Assembly (NCBI RefSeq): GCF_900188405.1
Contig: NZ_FZOF01000001.1
Location: forward strand, 434,001-498,000
Direction of reading: 5' to 3'
Source: Actinacidiphila glaucinigra
GTDB lineage: Bacteria; Actinomycetota; Actinomycetes; Streptomycetales; Streptomycetaceae
Length of the DNA stretch: 64,000 nucleotides
Shown: in pieces, positions 34,078-43,362 of the stretch
How positions within the stretch are numbered: the first letter of the stretch is position 1
Layout: every line of letters starts with the position of its first letter
The notes under the pieces: generated by a model
The model's input: the letters and a program-made list of their open reading frames with translations, nothing else
The model's database searches: none
What the model was told of the DNA's origin: nothing
Made by a program: the position numbers and the translations under genes

Positions 34078-35487
34078 TCAGGAGACGCGTCGCACCCAGT
34101 AGGCGGTACCCCGGGGCGCGGCGTGCGCACCGAGGTACTCCTGCTCGCGCATGTCGCACCACGCCGGGATGTCGAGCCGGGCGGCCTCGTCGTCGGAGAG
34201 CACCGACACGACGCCGCCCACCGGCACGTCCCCGATGACCTTCGCCAGCTCGATGACCGGGATCGGACACCGCTTGCCGAGCGAGTCCACGACGAGGTCC
34301 GGCTCGCCCTCGCCCTCGTCCTGCGCCCCGGCCGTCCGCCCCGCCCCCGCCGCGGGCCCGGACGCCGGCGCGCCGAGCCGCGCCCGCACCGTACGCACCA
34401 CCCCCGGCAGCACCTCCAGGAAGCGGTCCACGTCGCCCGCCTCCGTGCCCGCGGGCAGCGAGACCCGCACGTTCCCCTCGGACAGCACGCCCATCGCCTT
34501 CAGCACATGGCTGGGCGTCAGCGTGCTGGACGTGCACGACGACCCGGAGGAGACGGAGAAACCCTCCCGGTCCAGTTCGTGCAGCAGCGCCTCGCCGTCC
34601 ACGTAGAGGCAGGAGAAGGTCACCACGTTCGGCAGCCGCAGCTCGGGGTGGCCCACCACCTCGACGTCCGGGACGAGTTCGGGCACCGCGGTACGGATGC
34701 GGTCGACCAGGGCGGACAGCCGCGCCGCCTCCGCGGTGGCCTCGGCGCGCACGGCCCGCAGGGAGGCCGCGGCGGCGACGATCGCGGGGAGGTCCTCGAA
34801 GCCGGGCGCGCGCCCCGACTCCCTTTCGTCCGTGGGTCCCTGGGCGGCGAAGCGGGTGCCCTTGCGGACCGCCAGCAGGCCCACCCCGGACGGCCCGCCC
34901 CATTTGTGGGCGCTCGCCGTCAGCAGCGACCAGCCGCCCGCCACGGCCCCCCAGCCCAGTGACTGGGCGGCGTCGACGAGCAGCGGCACCCCCGCCGCCC
35001 GGCACAGCTCGGCGGCCTCGTCGACCGGCTGCACCGTGCCGACCTCGTGGTTGGCGGACTGCAGGCAGGCCAGCGCGGTGTCCTCGCGGAGCGCGGCGCC
35101 GAAGGCGCCGGCGTCGACCAGGCCGGTGCGGTCGGTCCCCACCTCCGTGACGTCGGCGTCCTCCACCGCGTGCAGCACGGAGGAGTGTTCGACGGCCGAG
35201 ACGACCACGTGCCGGCCGACCCGGCGTCGGCCGGCGAGTGCCCCGGCCACCCCCGCGTGTACGGCACGCGTACCCGAAGGAGTGAAAACGAGTTCGTCCG
35301 GACGGCAGCCGACGGCGTCGGCCGCGGCCTCCCGGGCGGCGTCGAGCAGCAGCCGGGCGCGGCGCCCCTCGCGGTAGAGCCGGGAGGGGTCGGCCCATCC
35401 CTCGTCGAGCGCGGCGAGAAGGGCCTGCCGGGCGACGGGATGCAGTGGTGCGGCGGACGCGGCGTCGAAGTAGGGCACGTGCTGCAC
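34078..35487 (-). CDS. Cysteine desulfurase fused to a TusA-like sulfur carrier domain
   Basis: 469 residues from GTG 35487; GTG 35478 is nearly equivalent. Residues about 1-375 are a class-V PLP enzyme: YFDAASAAPLHPVARQALL, PSGTRAVHAG, VDAAQSLGWG, the PLP lysine in TASAHKWGGPSG and the persulfide cysteine in SVSSGSSCTSSTLTPSH. After a Gly/Ala linker, residues about 399-469 are TusA-like with the CPxP motif at Cys407 (GKRCPIPVIELAKVIGDV). Such a fusion would pass persulfide sulfur within one chain, perhaps for tRNA thiolation, molybdopterin or another sulfur product. Divergent from ctaC. Confidence 0.92.
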   Translation of the reverse strand: MQHVPYFDAASAAPLHPVARQALLAALDEGWADPSRLYREGRRARLLLDAAREAAADAVGCRPDELVFTPSGTRAVHAGVAGALAGRRRVGRHVVVSAVEHSSVLHAVEDADVTEVGTDRTGLVDAGAFGAALREDTALACLQSANHEVGTVQPVDEAAELCRAAGVPLLVDAAQSLGWGAVAGGWSLLTASAHKWGGPSGVGLLAVRKGTRFAAQGPTDERESGRAPGFEDLPAIVAAAASLRAVRAEATAEAARLSALVDRIRTAVPELVPDVEVVGHPELRLPNVVTFSCLYVDGEALLHELDREGFSVSSGSSCTSSTLTPSHVLKAMGVLSEGNVRVSLPAGTEAGDVDRFLEVLPGVVRTVRARLGAPASGPAAGAGRTAGAQDEGEGEPDLVVDSLGKRCPIPVIELAKVIGDVPVGGVVSVLSDDEAARLDIPAWCDMREQEYLGAHAAPRGTAYWVRRVS

Positions 35488-35746
35488 GCTACGCCCCGGC
35501 GTCCCGCCGGGCGTCTGGGGACCAGTCAAAAGCCCCCGAAACGGGGCCCTCCGCAGGTGCGGAGCGGTGCCCGACACCCCTTCGGGGGCCGCCCCGGCGC
35601 GTTGGCCCCCCTCCCCGCGCGCCCCAAAATCGAGTCCAGTAGGGTTTGGTCCGCATAAACATCCACACCACTGCCCGCGCCAGGGCGACCGACCAGCACA
35701 GGCCGGGCATCCGGACGCGTGGGCGAGACTCTCGGGAAGGCGCTAC

Positions 35747-36712
35747 GTGAGTCCCTACGGCTCCGACCGCTCGTCGCGGCGCCCGATGCGGCGGATTCTG
35801 CCGCAGGCGCTGGCCGCGGGCCTGGTCCTTGCGACCGCCACAGGTTGCACATACGAGGACTTCCCCCGCCTCGGCATGCCCAGCCCCGTCACGGAGCAGG
35901 CACCCCGGATCCTGTCGCTCTGGCAGGGTTCCTGGGCCGCCGCGCTGGCGGTCGGCGTGCTCGTCTGGGGACTGATCCTCTGGAGCATCATCTTCCACCG
36001 GCGCAGCCGCACCAAGGTGGAGATCCCGCCGCAGGTCCGCTACAACATGCCGATCGAGGCGCTCTTCACCACGGTCCCGCTGGTCATCATCTCGGTGCTC
36101 TTCTACTTCACCGCCCGGGACGAGTCCAAGCTCCTGGAGACCTCGGCGCGCCCCGACCACGTGGTCAACGTGGTCGGCTTCCAGTGGAGCTGGGCCTTCA
36201 ACTACGTCGAGGACGTGGACGGCAACCCGTCGACGCCCAAGGCCGGCACGGTGCCCGCGGAGCTCTCCTCGATCTCCGCGAAGAAGCTGAACGCGCCCGC
36301 GGGCGCCGACGGCGTCTACGACTTCGGGACGCCCGCCTCCAGGAACCAGGACACCGGCAACCCGGGCCCGACCCTGTGGCTCCCCAAGGGCGAGTCGGTC
36401 CGGTTCGTCCTCACCTCGCGTGACGTCATCCACTCCTTCTGGGTGGTCCCCTTCCTGATGAAGATGGACGTCATCCCCGGCCACACCAACGTCTTCCAGG
36501 TGACCCCCACCAAGGAGGGCACCTTCGTGGGCAAGTGCGCCGAGCTGTGCGGCGTGGACCACTCCCGGATGCTCTTCAACGTCAAGGTCGTCTCCCCGGA
36601 GGCCTACAAGCAGCACCTCCAGGACCTGGCGAAGAAGGGCCAGACCGGTTACGTCCCGGCAGGCATTGCCACCACCGGCAACGCCAAGAACGCGGAGACC
36701 AAGACCCAGTGA
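35747..36712 (+). CDS. ctaC: Cytochrome c oxidase subunit II (aa3 type)
   Basis: Carries the CuA centre that receives electrons from the diheme cytochrome QcrC. 321 residues from GTG 35747, with GGGAAGG upstream; a longer frame to 35567 is low-complexity. A lipoprotein-type signal ends at TATGC (Cys34). Two membrane hairpin helices follow ([33 protein letters not shown]). CuA ligands are Cys264, Cys268, His272 and Met275 ([12 protein letters not shown]). An insertion around 175-210 is typical of actinobacteria. GTGA overlap with ctaD. Confidence 0.97.
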   Translation: MSPYGSDRSSRRPMRRILPQALAAGLVLATATGCTYEDFPRLGMPSPVTEQAPRILSLWQGSWAAALAVGVLVWGLILWSIIFHRRSRTKVEIPPQVRYNMPIEALFTTVPLVIISVLFYFTARDESKLLETSARPDHVVNVVGFQWSWAFNYVEDVDGNPSTPKAGTVPAELSSISAKKLNAPAGADGVYDFGTPASRNQDTGNPGPTLWLPKGESVRFVLTSRDVIHSFWVVPFLMKMDVIPGHTNVFQVTPTKEGTFVGKCAELCGVDHSRMLFNVKVVSPEAYKQHLQDLAKKGQTGYVPAGIATTGNAKNAETKTQ

Positions 36713-38448
36713 GCATTCTCAACGAACCCCACGGTGCGGCCGCCGCGCACGACGCGTACGCGGACGAGATGCCGGTCCGCACGAAGCAGCCCGGCAACGC
36801 CATCGTCAAGTGGCTGACCACCACGGACCACAAGACGATCGGCACGCTCTACCTGGCGACGTCGTTCTTCTTCTTCCTCATCGGTGGCGTGATGGCGCTC
36901 GTCATGCGCGCCGAACTCGCCCGCCCGGGCACCCAGGTGGTGTCCAACGAGCAGTTCAACCAGCTCTTCACGATGCACGGCACCGTGATGCTGCTGATGT
37001 TCGCGACCCCGCTCTTCGCCGGGTTCGCGAACTGGATCATGCCGCTGCAGATCGGCGCCCCCGACGTCGCGTTCCCGCGGCTGAACATGTTCGCCTACTG
37101 GCTCTACCTGTTCGGCTCGCTGATCGCCGTCGCCGGCTTCCTCACGCCGAACGGCGCGGCCGACTTCGGCTGGTTCGCCTACTCCCCGCTGACGGACGCC
37201 GTCCGCTCGCCGGGCATCGGCAGCGACCTGTGGATCATGGGTCTGGCGTTCTCCGGCTTCGGTACGATCCTCGGTTCGGTCAACTTCATCACCACGATCA
37301 TCTGCATGCGCGCCCCCGGCATGACGATGTTCCGCATGCCGATCTTCACCTGGAACGTGCTGCTCACCGGTGTGCTGGTGCTCTTCGCCTTCCCGGTGCT
37401 GGCCGCCGCGCTGCTGGCCCTGGAGGCCGACCGCAAGTTCGGGGCGCATGTGTTCGACGCCGCCAACGGCGGCGCATTGCTCTGGCAACACCTCTTCTGG
37501 TTCTTCGGGCACCCAGAGGTGTACATCATCGCCTTGCCGTTCTTCGGCATCATCTCCGAGGTCATCCCGGTCTTCTCCCGGAAGCCGATGTTCGGCTACG
37601 TCAGCCTCATCGCGGCGACGATCTCCATCGCCGGCCTCTCGGCGACGGTGTGGGCCCACCACATGTACGTCACCGGTGGTGTGCTGCTGCCGTTCTTCTC
37701 CTTCATGACCTTCCTGATCGCGGTACCGACCGGTGTGAAGTTCTTCAACTGGATCGGCACCATGTGGAAGGGCTCACTGAGTTTCGAGACACCGATGCTC
37801 TGGGCGATCGGCTTCCTGATCACCTTCACCTTCGGTGGTCTGACCGGCGTCATCCTGGCCTCGCCGCCGCTGGACTTCCACGTCTCCGACTCGTACTTCG
37901 TGGTGGCGCACTTCCACTACGTCGTCTTCGGAACGGTCGTCTTCGCGATGTTCTCCGGCTTCCACTTCTGGTGGCCGAAGTTCACCGGCAAGATGCTCGA
38001 CGAGCGTCTGGGCAAGATCACCTTCTGGACGCTGTTCATCGGCTTCCACGGCACCTTCCTCGTCCAGCACTGGCTGGGTGCCGAGGGCATGCCCCGCCGG
38101 TACGCGGACTACCTGAACGCCGACGGCTTCACCACGCTGAACACCATCTCGACCATCAGCTCCTTCCTGCTGGGCCTGTCGATGCTGCCGTTCGTCTACA
38201 ACGTGTGGAAGACGGCGAAGTACGGCAAGCCGGTCGAGGTCGACGACCCGTGGGGTTACGGCCGCTCGCTGGAATGGGCGACCTCCTGCCCGCCGCCGCG
38301 GCACAACTTCCTCACGCTGCCGCGCATCCGGTCCGAATCCCCGGCCTTCGACCTCCACCACCCGGAGATGGCCGCTCTGGACCAGCTGGAGAACGTCGGC
38401 GCGGCTCCGGCCGTCTCCGGCGGCGACGAGAAGGAGAGCGGCAAGTGA
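36709..38448 (+). CDS. ctaD: Cytochrome c oxidase subunit I (aa3 type)
   Basis: Catalytic haem-copper subunit reducing oxygen to water and pumping protons. 579 residues from GTG 36709, whose last two bases are shared with the ctaC stop. The [13 protein letters not shown] region holds CuB His and the crosslinked Tyr; [10 protein letters not shown] gives the other CuB histidines; FHYVVFGTV carries haem ligands. Twelve helices are expected. An acidic C-terminal tail follows. Coupled by GTGA to ctaF. Confidence 0.98.
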   Translation: MSILNEPHGAAAAHDAYADEMPVRTKQPGNAIVKWLTTTDHKTIGTLYLATSFFFFLIGGVMALVMRAELARPGTQVVSNEQFNQLFTMHGTVMLLMFATPLFAGFANWIMPLQIGAPDVAFPRLNMFAYWLYLFGSLIAVAGFLTPNGAADFGWFAYSPLTDAVRSPGIGSDLWIMGLAFSGFGTILGSVNFITTIICMRAPGMTMFRMPIFTWNVLLTGVLVLFAFPVLAAALLALEADRKFGAHVFDAANGGALLWQHLFWFFGHPEVYIIALPFFGIISEVIPVFSRKPMFGYVSLIAATISIAGLSATVWAHHMYVTGGVLLPFFSFMTFLIAVPTGVKFFNWIGTMWKGSLSFETPMLWAIGFLITFTFGGLTGVILASPPLDFHVSDSYFVVAHFHYVVFGTVVFAMFSGFHFWWPKFTGKMLDERLGKITFWTLFIGFHGTFLVQHWLGAEGMPRRYADYLNADGFTTLNTISTISSFLLGLSMLPFVYNVWKTAKYGKPVEVDDPWGYGRSLEWATSCPPPRHNFLTLPRIRSESPAFDLHHPEMAALDQLENVGAAPAVSGGDEKESGK

Positions 38449-38843
38449 AGTTCCAGGGCAAGCTGTTCCTGTGGCTGTCCGTCTTCTTCCTGGGCATGGC
38501 CGTCGTCTACGGCCTGTGGTCCAAGGAGCCGGTCGGCACCACGGCGCTCTTCCTGTCCTTCGGCCTCGCCGTGATGGTCGGTTTCTACCTGGCCTTCACC
38601 GCCCGGCGCGCCGACACCGGTGCGCAGGACCGCGAGGACGCGGACGTCGCGGACGACTCCGGCGAACTGGGCTTCTTCAGCCCGCACAGCTGGCAGCCGC
38701 TGCTGCTGGCCTTCGGTGGTGCCATGGCCTTCCTGGGCATCATCTTCGGCTGGTGGCTGATCTACTTCGCGTCGCCGTTCATCCTCGTCGGCCTGTGGGG
38801 CTGGGTCTTCGAGTACTACCGGGGTGAGAACCGCACCCAGTGA
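38445..38843 (+). CDS. ctaF: Cytochrome c oxidase subunit IV, actinobacterial
   Basis: 132 residues from GTG 38445 (GTGA overlap). Small membrane subunit of the bcc-aa3 supercomplex: [38 protein letters not shown], an acidic loop ([15 protein letters not shown]), then [20 protein letters not shown] and a helix ending [11 protein letters not shown]. It is found only in actinobacterial oxidases and probably supports assembly. End of the ctaC-D-F operon. Confidence 0.96.
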   Translation: MKFQGKLFLWLSVFFLGMAVVYGLWSKEPVGTTALFLSFGLAVMVGFYLAFTARRADTGAQDREDADVADDSGELGFFSPHSWQPLLLAFGGAMAFLGIIFGWWLIYFASPFILVGLWGWVFEYYRGENRTQ

Positions 38844-38867
38844 GCGCCCGGCGCCCACGTACCGCAC

Positions 38868-38909
38868 GGCGATGGCCCGGATCCCCGGCAGGGGGTCCGG
38901 GCCATCGCC
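38868..38909 (+). terminator. ctaCDF operon terminator
   Basis: 19-bp stem, 38868-38886 with 38891-38909, one G-U pair and a GGCA loop; begins GGCGATGGCC. It lies 25 bases past the ctaF stop. Confidence 0.85.
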
Positions 38910-38950
38910 CGTTCGTACGCGCTCGACGGGCGGCGGAGATCATCTCTGCT

Positions 38951-38956
38951 TAGCGT
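38951..38956 (+). promoter_or_regulatory. Candidate -10 box for a leaderless L,D-transpeptidase mRNA
   Basis: TAGCGT ends seven bases before ATG 38964, the distance expected if transcription starts at the ATG itself. No strong Shine-Dalgarno is seen. Confidence 0.4.
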
Positions 38957-38963
38957 GGTGACC

Positions 38964-40229
38964 ATGGGTCACCTTTCTCCGCGCCGCATGGCGACCGCGA
39001 TCGCTGCAGTGACACTCTCCGCGCCGCTGGCCTCCTGTTCGGGCGGCGGCGATCCTCTTGCCAACGCCCCCTACGACGCCGCCGGCCAGGTCGTGTGGAC
39101 CGGGGGAGTCGCCGGGTCGAAGAAGGCCGACCCCAAGAAGCCGCTGGAAATCACCGTCAAGGGTGAAGGCAACCGCATCACCGACGTGACGGCCTCCGAC
39201 GGTTCGGGACGCTACGTGAGCGGCAAGCTGTCCGCCGACGGCAAGCGCTGGCGCAGCACCTCGAAGCTGTCCGCCGCCGCGCACTACGTCGTCAAGGTGA
39301 CCACCGAGGACGGGAAGGGCCGCCAGGGCCGCAAGACGCTCTCCGTCGACACCACGGGCACCAAGCGCCACCTGAAGGTCACCTTCGGCCCGGAGAGCGG
39401 CACCTACGGCGTCGGCCAGCCCATCACCGCCGAGCTCAGCGCCGCCGTGAAGGACACCCTCGGCCGGAGCGTGGTCGAGCGCAACCTCCACGTCAACGCC
39501 TCACCCGCGGCCGACGAGGGCGCCTGGTACTGGGTCGACGACAAGACCCTGCACTACCGTCCCAAGACCTACTGGCCCGCACACGCCCGTATCGACGTCC
39601 GCAGCACCCTGGACAAGGTGCACATCAAGGGCTCGCTCTACGGAGGCGACGTCAAGCCGCTGACGGTGCGCACCGGCGACCGCGTCGAGGCCGTCACCGA
39701 CGCGGCCACGCACACCATGACCTTCAAGCGCAACGGCAAGCTCGTCCGCACCATCCCGGTGACCACCGGCAAGCCCGGCTTCTCGACCCGCAACGGCATC
39801 AAGGTGGTGCTGGGGCAGGAGGCCAACGTACGGATGCGCAGCGAGACCGTCGGCATCGCCTCGGGCAGTTCCGACTCCTACGACCTGCCCGTCCAGTGGG
39901 CCACCCGTGTGACGTGGAGCGGGGAGTACGTGCACGCGGCGCCCTGGTCGGTGGGCTCGCAGGGGATCGCCAACGTCAGCCACGGCTGCGTCGGTATGAG
40001 CACCGCCAACGCCCACTGGTTCTACGACAACGTGCGGGTCGGCGACGTCGTCTCGGTCGTCCACAGCCTCGGCGAGGACATGCCCGCCTTCGGCAACGGC
40101 TTCGGCGACTGGAACCTGTCCTGGAGCGAGTGGCGCAAGGGCAGTGCGACGGGATCGCGCAAGGGCGCCGACCCGGCCGTTGCCGACCGTACCGACGCCC
40201 CTGGGGCCCGTCTGCAGCCCGAGATGTGA
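38964..40229 (+). CDS. L,D-transpeptidase (YkuD) lipoprotein with Ig-like domains
   Basis: 421 residues from ATG 38964; GTG 38955 and 38958 are in-frame alternatives. The signal ends in LASC (Cys25). Two Ig-like beta domains (about 45-245) precede the YkuD domain, with catalytic SHGCVGMS (His340, Cys342), as in mycobacterial Ldt enzymes. These make 3-3 crosslinks in peptidoglycan and resist most penicillins. A basic tail follows (EWRKGSATGSRKGAD). Inserted between the two halves of the cytochrome cluster. Confidence 0.93.
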   Translation: MGHLSPRRMATAIAAVTLSAPLASCSGGGDPLANAPYDAAGQVVWTGGVAGSKKADPKKPLEITVKGEGNRITDVTASDGSGRYVSGKLSADGKRWRSTSKLSAAAHYVVKVTTEDGKGRQGRKTLSVDTTGTKRHLKVTFGPESGTYGVGQPITAELSAAVKDTLGRSVVERNLHVNASPAADEGAWYWVDDKTLHYRPKTYWPAHARIDVRSTLDKVHIKGSLYGGDVKPLTVRTGDRVEAVTDAATHTMTFKRNGKLVRTIPVTTGKPGFSTRNGIKVVLGQEANVRMRSETVGIASGSSDSYDLPVQWATRVTWSGEYVHAAPWSVGSQGIANVSHGCVGMSTANAHWFYDNVRVGDVVSVVHSLGEDMPAFGNGFGDWNLSWSEWRKGSATGSRKGADPAVADRTDAPGARLQPEM

Positions 40230-40231
40230 CG

Positions 40232-40633
40232 CTAGGCGCCGACGGCCAGCCGTTGCCTCAGCAGCCCCGCCAGGGCCTCGTTGAGCGCGACCGGGTCGAC
40301 GGGGTGGCTCACCGCCGCGTCGGCCCGGCTCCAACTGGCCAGCCAGGCGTCCTGGGGGCGCCCGATGAGCACCAGCACCGGCGGGCAGCGGAAGATCTCG
40401 TCCTTCACCTGGCGGCACACTCCCATGCCGCCGGCCGGGACGGCCTCGCCGTCGAACACGCACGCGTCGATGCCGCCGCTCTCCAGCGCGCTGAGGACCG
40501 CCGGGAGGGTCGCGCACTCCAGGTACTCGACCGGCGGCAGATCGCTCGCAGGGCGGCGGCCGACGGCCAGACGGACCTGTTCCCGGGTGTTCCTGTTGTC
40601 GCTGTAGACCAGCACCGTCGCGGTCGTCTGCAT
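40232..40633 (-). CDS. Orphan receiver-like protein with atypical phosphorylation site
   Basis: 133 residues, a response-regulator receiver fold without output domain. VLVYSDNRNTREQVRLAV gives the acidic pocket (Asp12), VFDGEAVPAGG supplies Asp61 at the phosphoacceptor position, and VLVLIGRPQDAW supplies the Thr/Ser-side region. The conserved Lys-Pro is replaced by SHPVDP, so classical phosphorylation switching is doubtful. Convergent with the transpeptidase and divergent from ctaE; its steady place inside the respiratory cluster hints at a role there, but there is no direct evidence. Confidence 0.8.
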   Translation of the reverse strand: MQTTATVLVYSDNRNTREQVRLAVGRRPASDLPPVEYLECATLPAVLSALESGGIDACVFDGEAVPAGGMGVCRQVKDEIFRCPPVLVLIGRPQDAWLASWSRADAAVSHPVDPVALNEALAGLLRQRLAVGA

Positions 40634-40748
40634 CCGTGCCTCCTCGCCTTCGTGGAGTCGCCTGCCTGTGGCCGAACCTTACTCCCGAGCACGGTGCTTC
40701 GAGGAGGGTTAGCTCCTTCGGGCGACGCCTTTCCCTACCTCAAGGGCC

Positions 40749-40777
40749 TTGACACACCGAATGGCACCCCCCGGAGT
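40749..40777 (+). promoter_or_regulatory. Candidate promoter of ctaE-qcrCAB
   Basis: Perfect TTGACA -35 box at 40749-40754, then 17 bases, then CGGAGT at 40772-40777. Transcription would start about 20 bases before ATG 40803; AAGGGA near 40789 is the ribosome site. Confidence 0.5.
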
Positions 40778-40802
40778 GAGCGCGAGATAAGGGACCGACA
40801 TA

Positions 40803-41423
40803 ATGTCGGTCGTGGCGACAGCAACAGCAGTAGAAACCGGGCACGCGCACCCGTCGGTCAACCGGCCGAACCTCACCAGCGTCGGAACCATCATCTGGCT
40901 GAGTTCCGAGCTGATGTTCTTCGCGGCCCTCTTCGCGATGTACTTCACCCTTCGCTCGGTCACGGGTGCCGAGTACTGGAAGGCGCACGCCGACGTCCTG
41001 GACATCCCGTTCTCGGCGACGAACACCACGATCCTCGTGCTCTCCTCCTTCACCTGCCAGATGGGTGTGTTCGCCGCCGAGCGCGGCGATGTGAAGAAGC
41101 TGCGCTCGTGGTTCATCGTGACCTTCGTCATGGGCGCGATCTTCATCGGCGGTCAGATCTTCGAGTACACCAACCTGGTCAAGGAGGACGGCCTCTCGCT
41201 CTCCTCCGACCCGTACGGTTCGGTGTTCTACCTGACCACCGGCTTCCACGGTCTGCACGTGACAGGTGGTCTCATCGCCTTCCTGCTGGTCCTGGGACGG
41301 ACCTACGCGGCACGGCGGTTCACCCACGAGCAGGCCACCGCGGCCATCGTCGTGTCCTACTACTGGCACTTCGTCGATGTCGTCTGGATCGGCCTCTTCG
41401 CCACGATCTACCTGATCAAGTAG
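40803..41423 (+). CDS. ctaE: Cytochrome c oxidase subunit III
   Basis: 206 residues, five-helix form of the oxidase subunit. [58 protein letters not shown] and [20 protein letters not shown] are typical. It stabilises subunit I and its proton uptake. In actinobacteria it is coded with the bc complex genes rather than with ctaC-D, as here; qcrC follows after 80 bases. Confidence 0.97.
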   Translation: MSVVATATAVETGHAHPSVNRPNLTSVGTIIWLSSELMFFAALFAMYFTLRSVTGAEYWKAHADVLDIPFSATNTTILVLSSFTCQMGVFAAERGDVKKLRSWFIVTFVMGAIFIGGQIFEYTNLVKEDGLSLSSDPYGSVFYLTTGFHGLHVTGGLIAFLLVLGRTYAARRFTHEQATAAIVVSYYWHFVDVVWIGLFATIYLIK

Positions 41424-41503
41424 TCGGACCCGCGCGCGAGTCGCGCTGACGGTCACGACATCCAGACCCATCGACGCAAGAGATCCTGACACCGGGGTAA
41501 TCC

Positions 41504-42313
41504 GTGAAAAAGCTCTCCGCACGACGGCGCCACCCGCTGGCGGCGCTTGTCGTCCTACTTGTCGCGCTCACGGCCATCGGGGGGCTGTACGCCGCGCTCG
41601 CGCCGGCGCCCAAGGCTCAGGCGGACGACAGCTCCCAGTCCCTCGCCATCGAAGAGGGCAAGAAGCTGTACACCGTCGGCTGCTCCAGCTGCCACGGTAC
41701 GTCGGGGCAGGGCGGCAGTGACGGCCCCAGCCTCGTCGGCGTCGGCTCCGCGGCCGTGGACTTCCAGGTCGGCACCGGCCGCATGCCCGCGCAGCAGCCC
41801 GGCGCGCAGGTGCCGCGCAAGAAGGTCATCTACACGCAGAAGCAGATCGACCAGCTCGCGGCGTACATCGCCTCGCTGGGCCCCGGCCCGGTCACGCCCA
41901 CCGAGGAGCAGTACGACCCGGCCGGCGCCAACGCCGCGCGCGGCGGGGAGCTGTTCCGCACCAACTGCGCCCAGTGCCACAACTACCAGGGCAAGGGCGG
42001 CGCGCTGACGAACGGCAAGTACGCGCCCACGCTCGAGGGCGTGAGCAACAAGCACCTGTACGAGGCCATGCTGACCGGCCCGCAGAACATGCCGTCCTTC
42101 CCCGACGCGACGATGCCGGAGGAGAACAAGCGGGAGATCATCGCGTACCTCGACGCCGTCAACGGCGAGGGCGCGCCGAGCCCCGGCGGCATGTCGCTGG
42201 GCAGCCTCGGCCCGGTCACCGAGGGTCTCTTCGGCTGGATCTTCGGCCTCGGGGCCCTGATCGCCTGCGCCATTTGGCTCGCGGCCCACACCACCAAGGC
42301 GAAGAAGTCATGA
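41504..42313 (+). CDS. qcrC: Diheme cytochrome c subunit of the bcc complex
   Basis: 269 residues from GTG 41504. N-terminal anchor (LAALVVLLVALTAIGGLYAAL), two haem sites CSSCH (Cys60/63, His64) and CAQCH (Cys155/158, His159), and a C-terminal helix (GWIFGLGALIACAIWLA). Actinobacteria lack soluble cytochrome c; this protein bridges bc and aa3 directly. ATGA overlap with qcrA. Confidence 0.97.
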   Translation: MKKLSARRRHPLAALVVLLVALTAIGGLYAALAPAPKAQADDSSQSLAIEEGKKLYTVGCSSCHGTSGQGGSDGPSLVGVGSAAVDFQVGTGRMPAQQPGAQVPRKKVIYTQKQIDQLAAYIASLGPGPVTPTEEQYDPAGANAARGGELFRTNCAQCHNYQGKGGALTNGKYAPTLEGVSNKHLYEAMLTGPQNMPSFPDATMPEENKREIIAYLDAVNGEGAPSPGGMSLGSLGPVTEGLFGWIFGLGALIACAIWLAAHTTKAKKS

Positions 42314-43362
42314 GTCAGGACATGTCAGAAGAGAACCTGCCGGACAGGCCGGCACACGAGGGCGGCAGCCAGGTCGCGACGGCGGAGAACCCGTTCGCGG
42401 ACCCGGGCTTCCCGGCTCACCAGCCGCGCCGCCAGGACATCGACGAGAAGGCCGCGAGGTCTTCCGAGCGCACGGTGGCGTTCCTGTTCACCGTGTCGAT
42501 GCTGGCCACGCTGGGCTTCATCGCCAGCTTCGTGGTCATCCCGATCGACAAGATCGTCTACATCTGGCCGCTGGGCCACATCAGCGCGCTGAACTTCGCG
42601 CTGGGCATGACCCTCGGCGTCTCGCTCTTCGCCATCGGCGCCGGCGCGGTCCACTGGGCCCGCACGCTGATGTCCGACGTCGAGGTCGCCGACGACCGCC
42701 ACGCGATCGCGGCGAGCCCCGAGGTCCGGGCCAAGGTCATGGCCGAGTTCGCCACGGGCACCGGCGAGAGCCAGATCGGCCGCCGCAAGCTGATCCGCAA
42801 CACGATGCTCGGCGCGCTGACCCTGGTGCCGCTCTCCGGGGTGTTCCTGCTGCGCGACCTCGGCCCGCTGCCGGAGGACAAGCTCCGCCACACGCTGTGG
42901 TCCAAGGGCAGGCTGCTGATCAACCAGAACACCAACAAGCCGCTGCGTCCCGAGGACGTCGCCGTCGGCTCGCTGACCTTCGCCGTGCCCGAGGGCCTGG
43001 AGGAGGAGCAGCACGACTACCAGGAGCAGCTCGCCAAGGCGGCCCTGATGATCGTGCGCATCCAGCCGAACGACATCAAGGACAAGAAGTCCCGCGACTG
43101 GGCGCACCAGGGCATCCTGGCGTTCTCCAAGATCTGCACCCACGTCGGCTGCCCGATCAGCCTCTACGAGCAGCAGACGCACCACGTGCTCTGCCCCTGC
43201 CACCAGTCGACGTTCGACCTGTCCGACGGTGCCCGGGTGATCTTCGGCCCCGCCGGTCACGCCCTGCCGCAGCTGCACATCAGCGTGAACGGCGAGGGTT
43301 ACCTCGAGGCTCTGGGCGACTTCGAAGAGCCCGTGGGCCCTGCGTTTTGGGAGCGTGGATGA
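42310..43362 (+). CDS. qcrA: Rieske iron-sulfur subunit of the bcc complex
   Basis: 350 residues from ATG 42310. Three N-terminal helices (TVAFLFTVSMLATLGFIAS, ISALNFALGMTLGVSLFAIG, NTMLGALTLVPLSGVF), more than the single anchor of other bacteria. The [2Fe-2S] site is CTHVGC (Cys276, His278, Cys281) and CPCHQS (Cys295, Cys297, His298). Passes electrons from menaquinol to QcrC. ATGA overlaps on both sides. Confidence 0.97.
   Translation: MSQDMSEENLPDRPAHEGGSQVATAENPFADPGFPAHQPRRQDIDEKAARSSERTVAFLFTVSMLATLGFIASFVVIPIDKIVYIWPLGHISALNFALGMTLGVSLFAIGAGAVHWARTLMSDVEVADDRHAIAASPEVRAKVMAEFATGTGESQIGRRKLIRNTMLGALTLVPLSGVFLLRDLGPLPEDKLRHTLWSKGRLLINQNTNKPLRPEDVAVGSLTFAVPEGLEEEQHDYQEQLAKAALMIVRIQPNDIKDKKSRDWAHQGILAFSKICTHVGCPISLYEQQTHHVLCPCHQSTFDLSDGARVIFGPAGHALPQLHISVNGEGYLEALGDFEEPVGPAFWERG

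Noticed and set aside
35567-35746. N-terminal extension of ctaC
   Set aside because: Low-complexity Pro/His/Arg sequence before a good GGGAAGG site, GTG start and lipoprotein signal at 35747.
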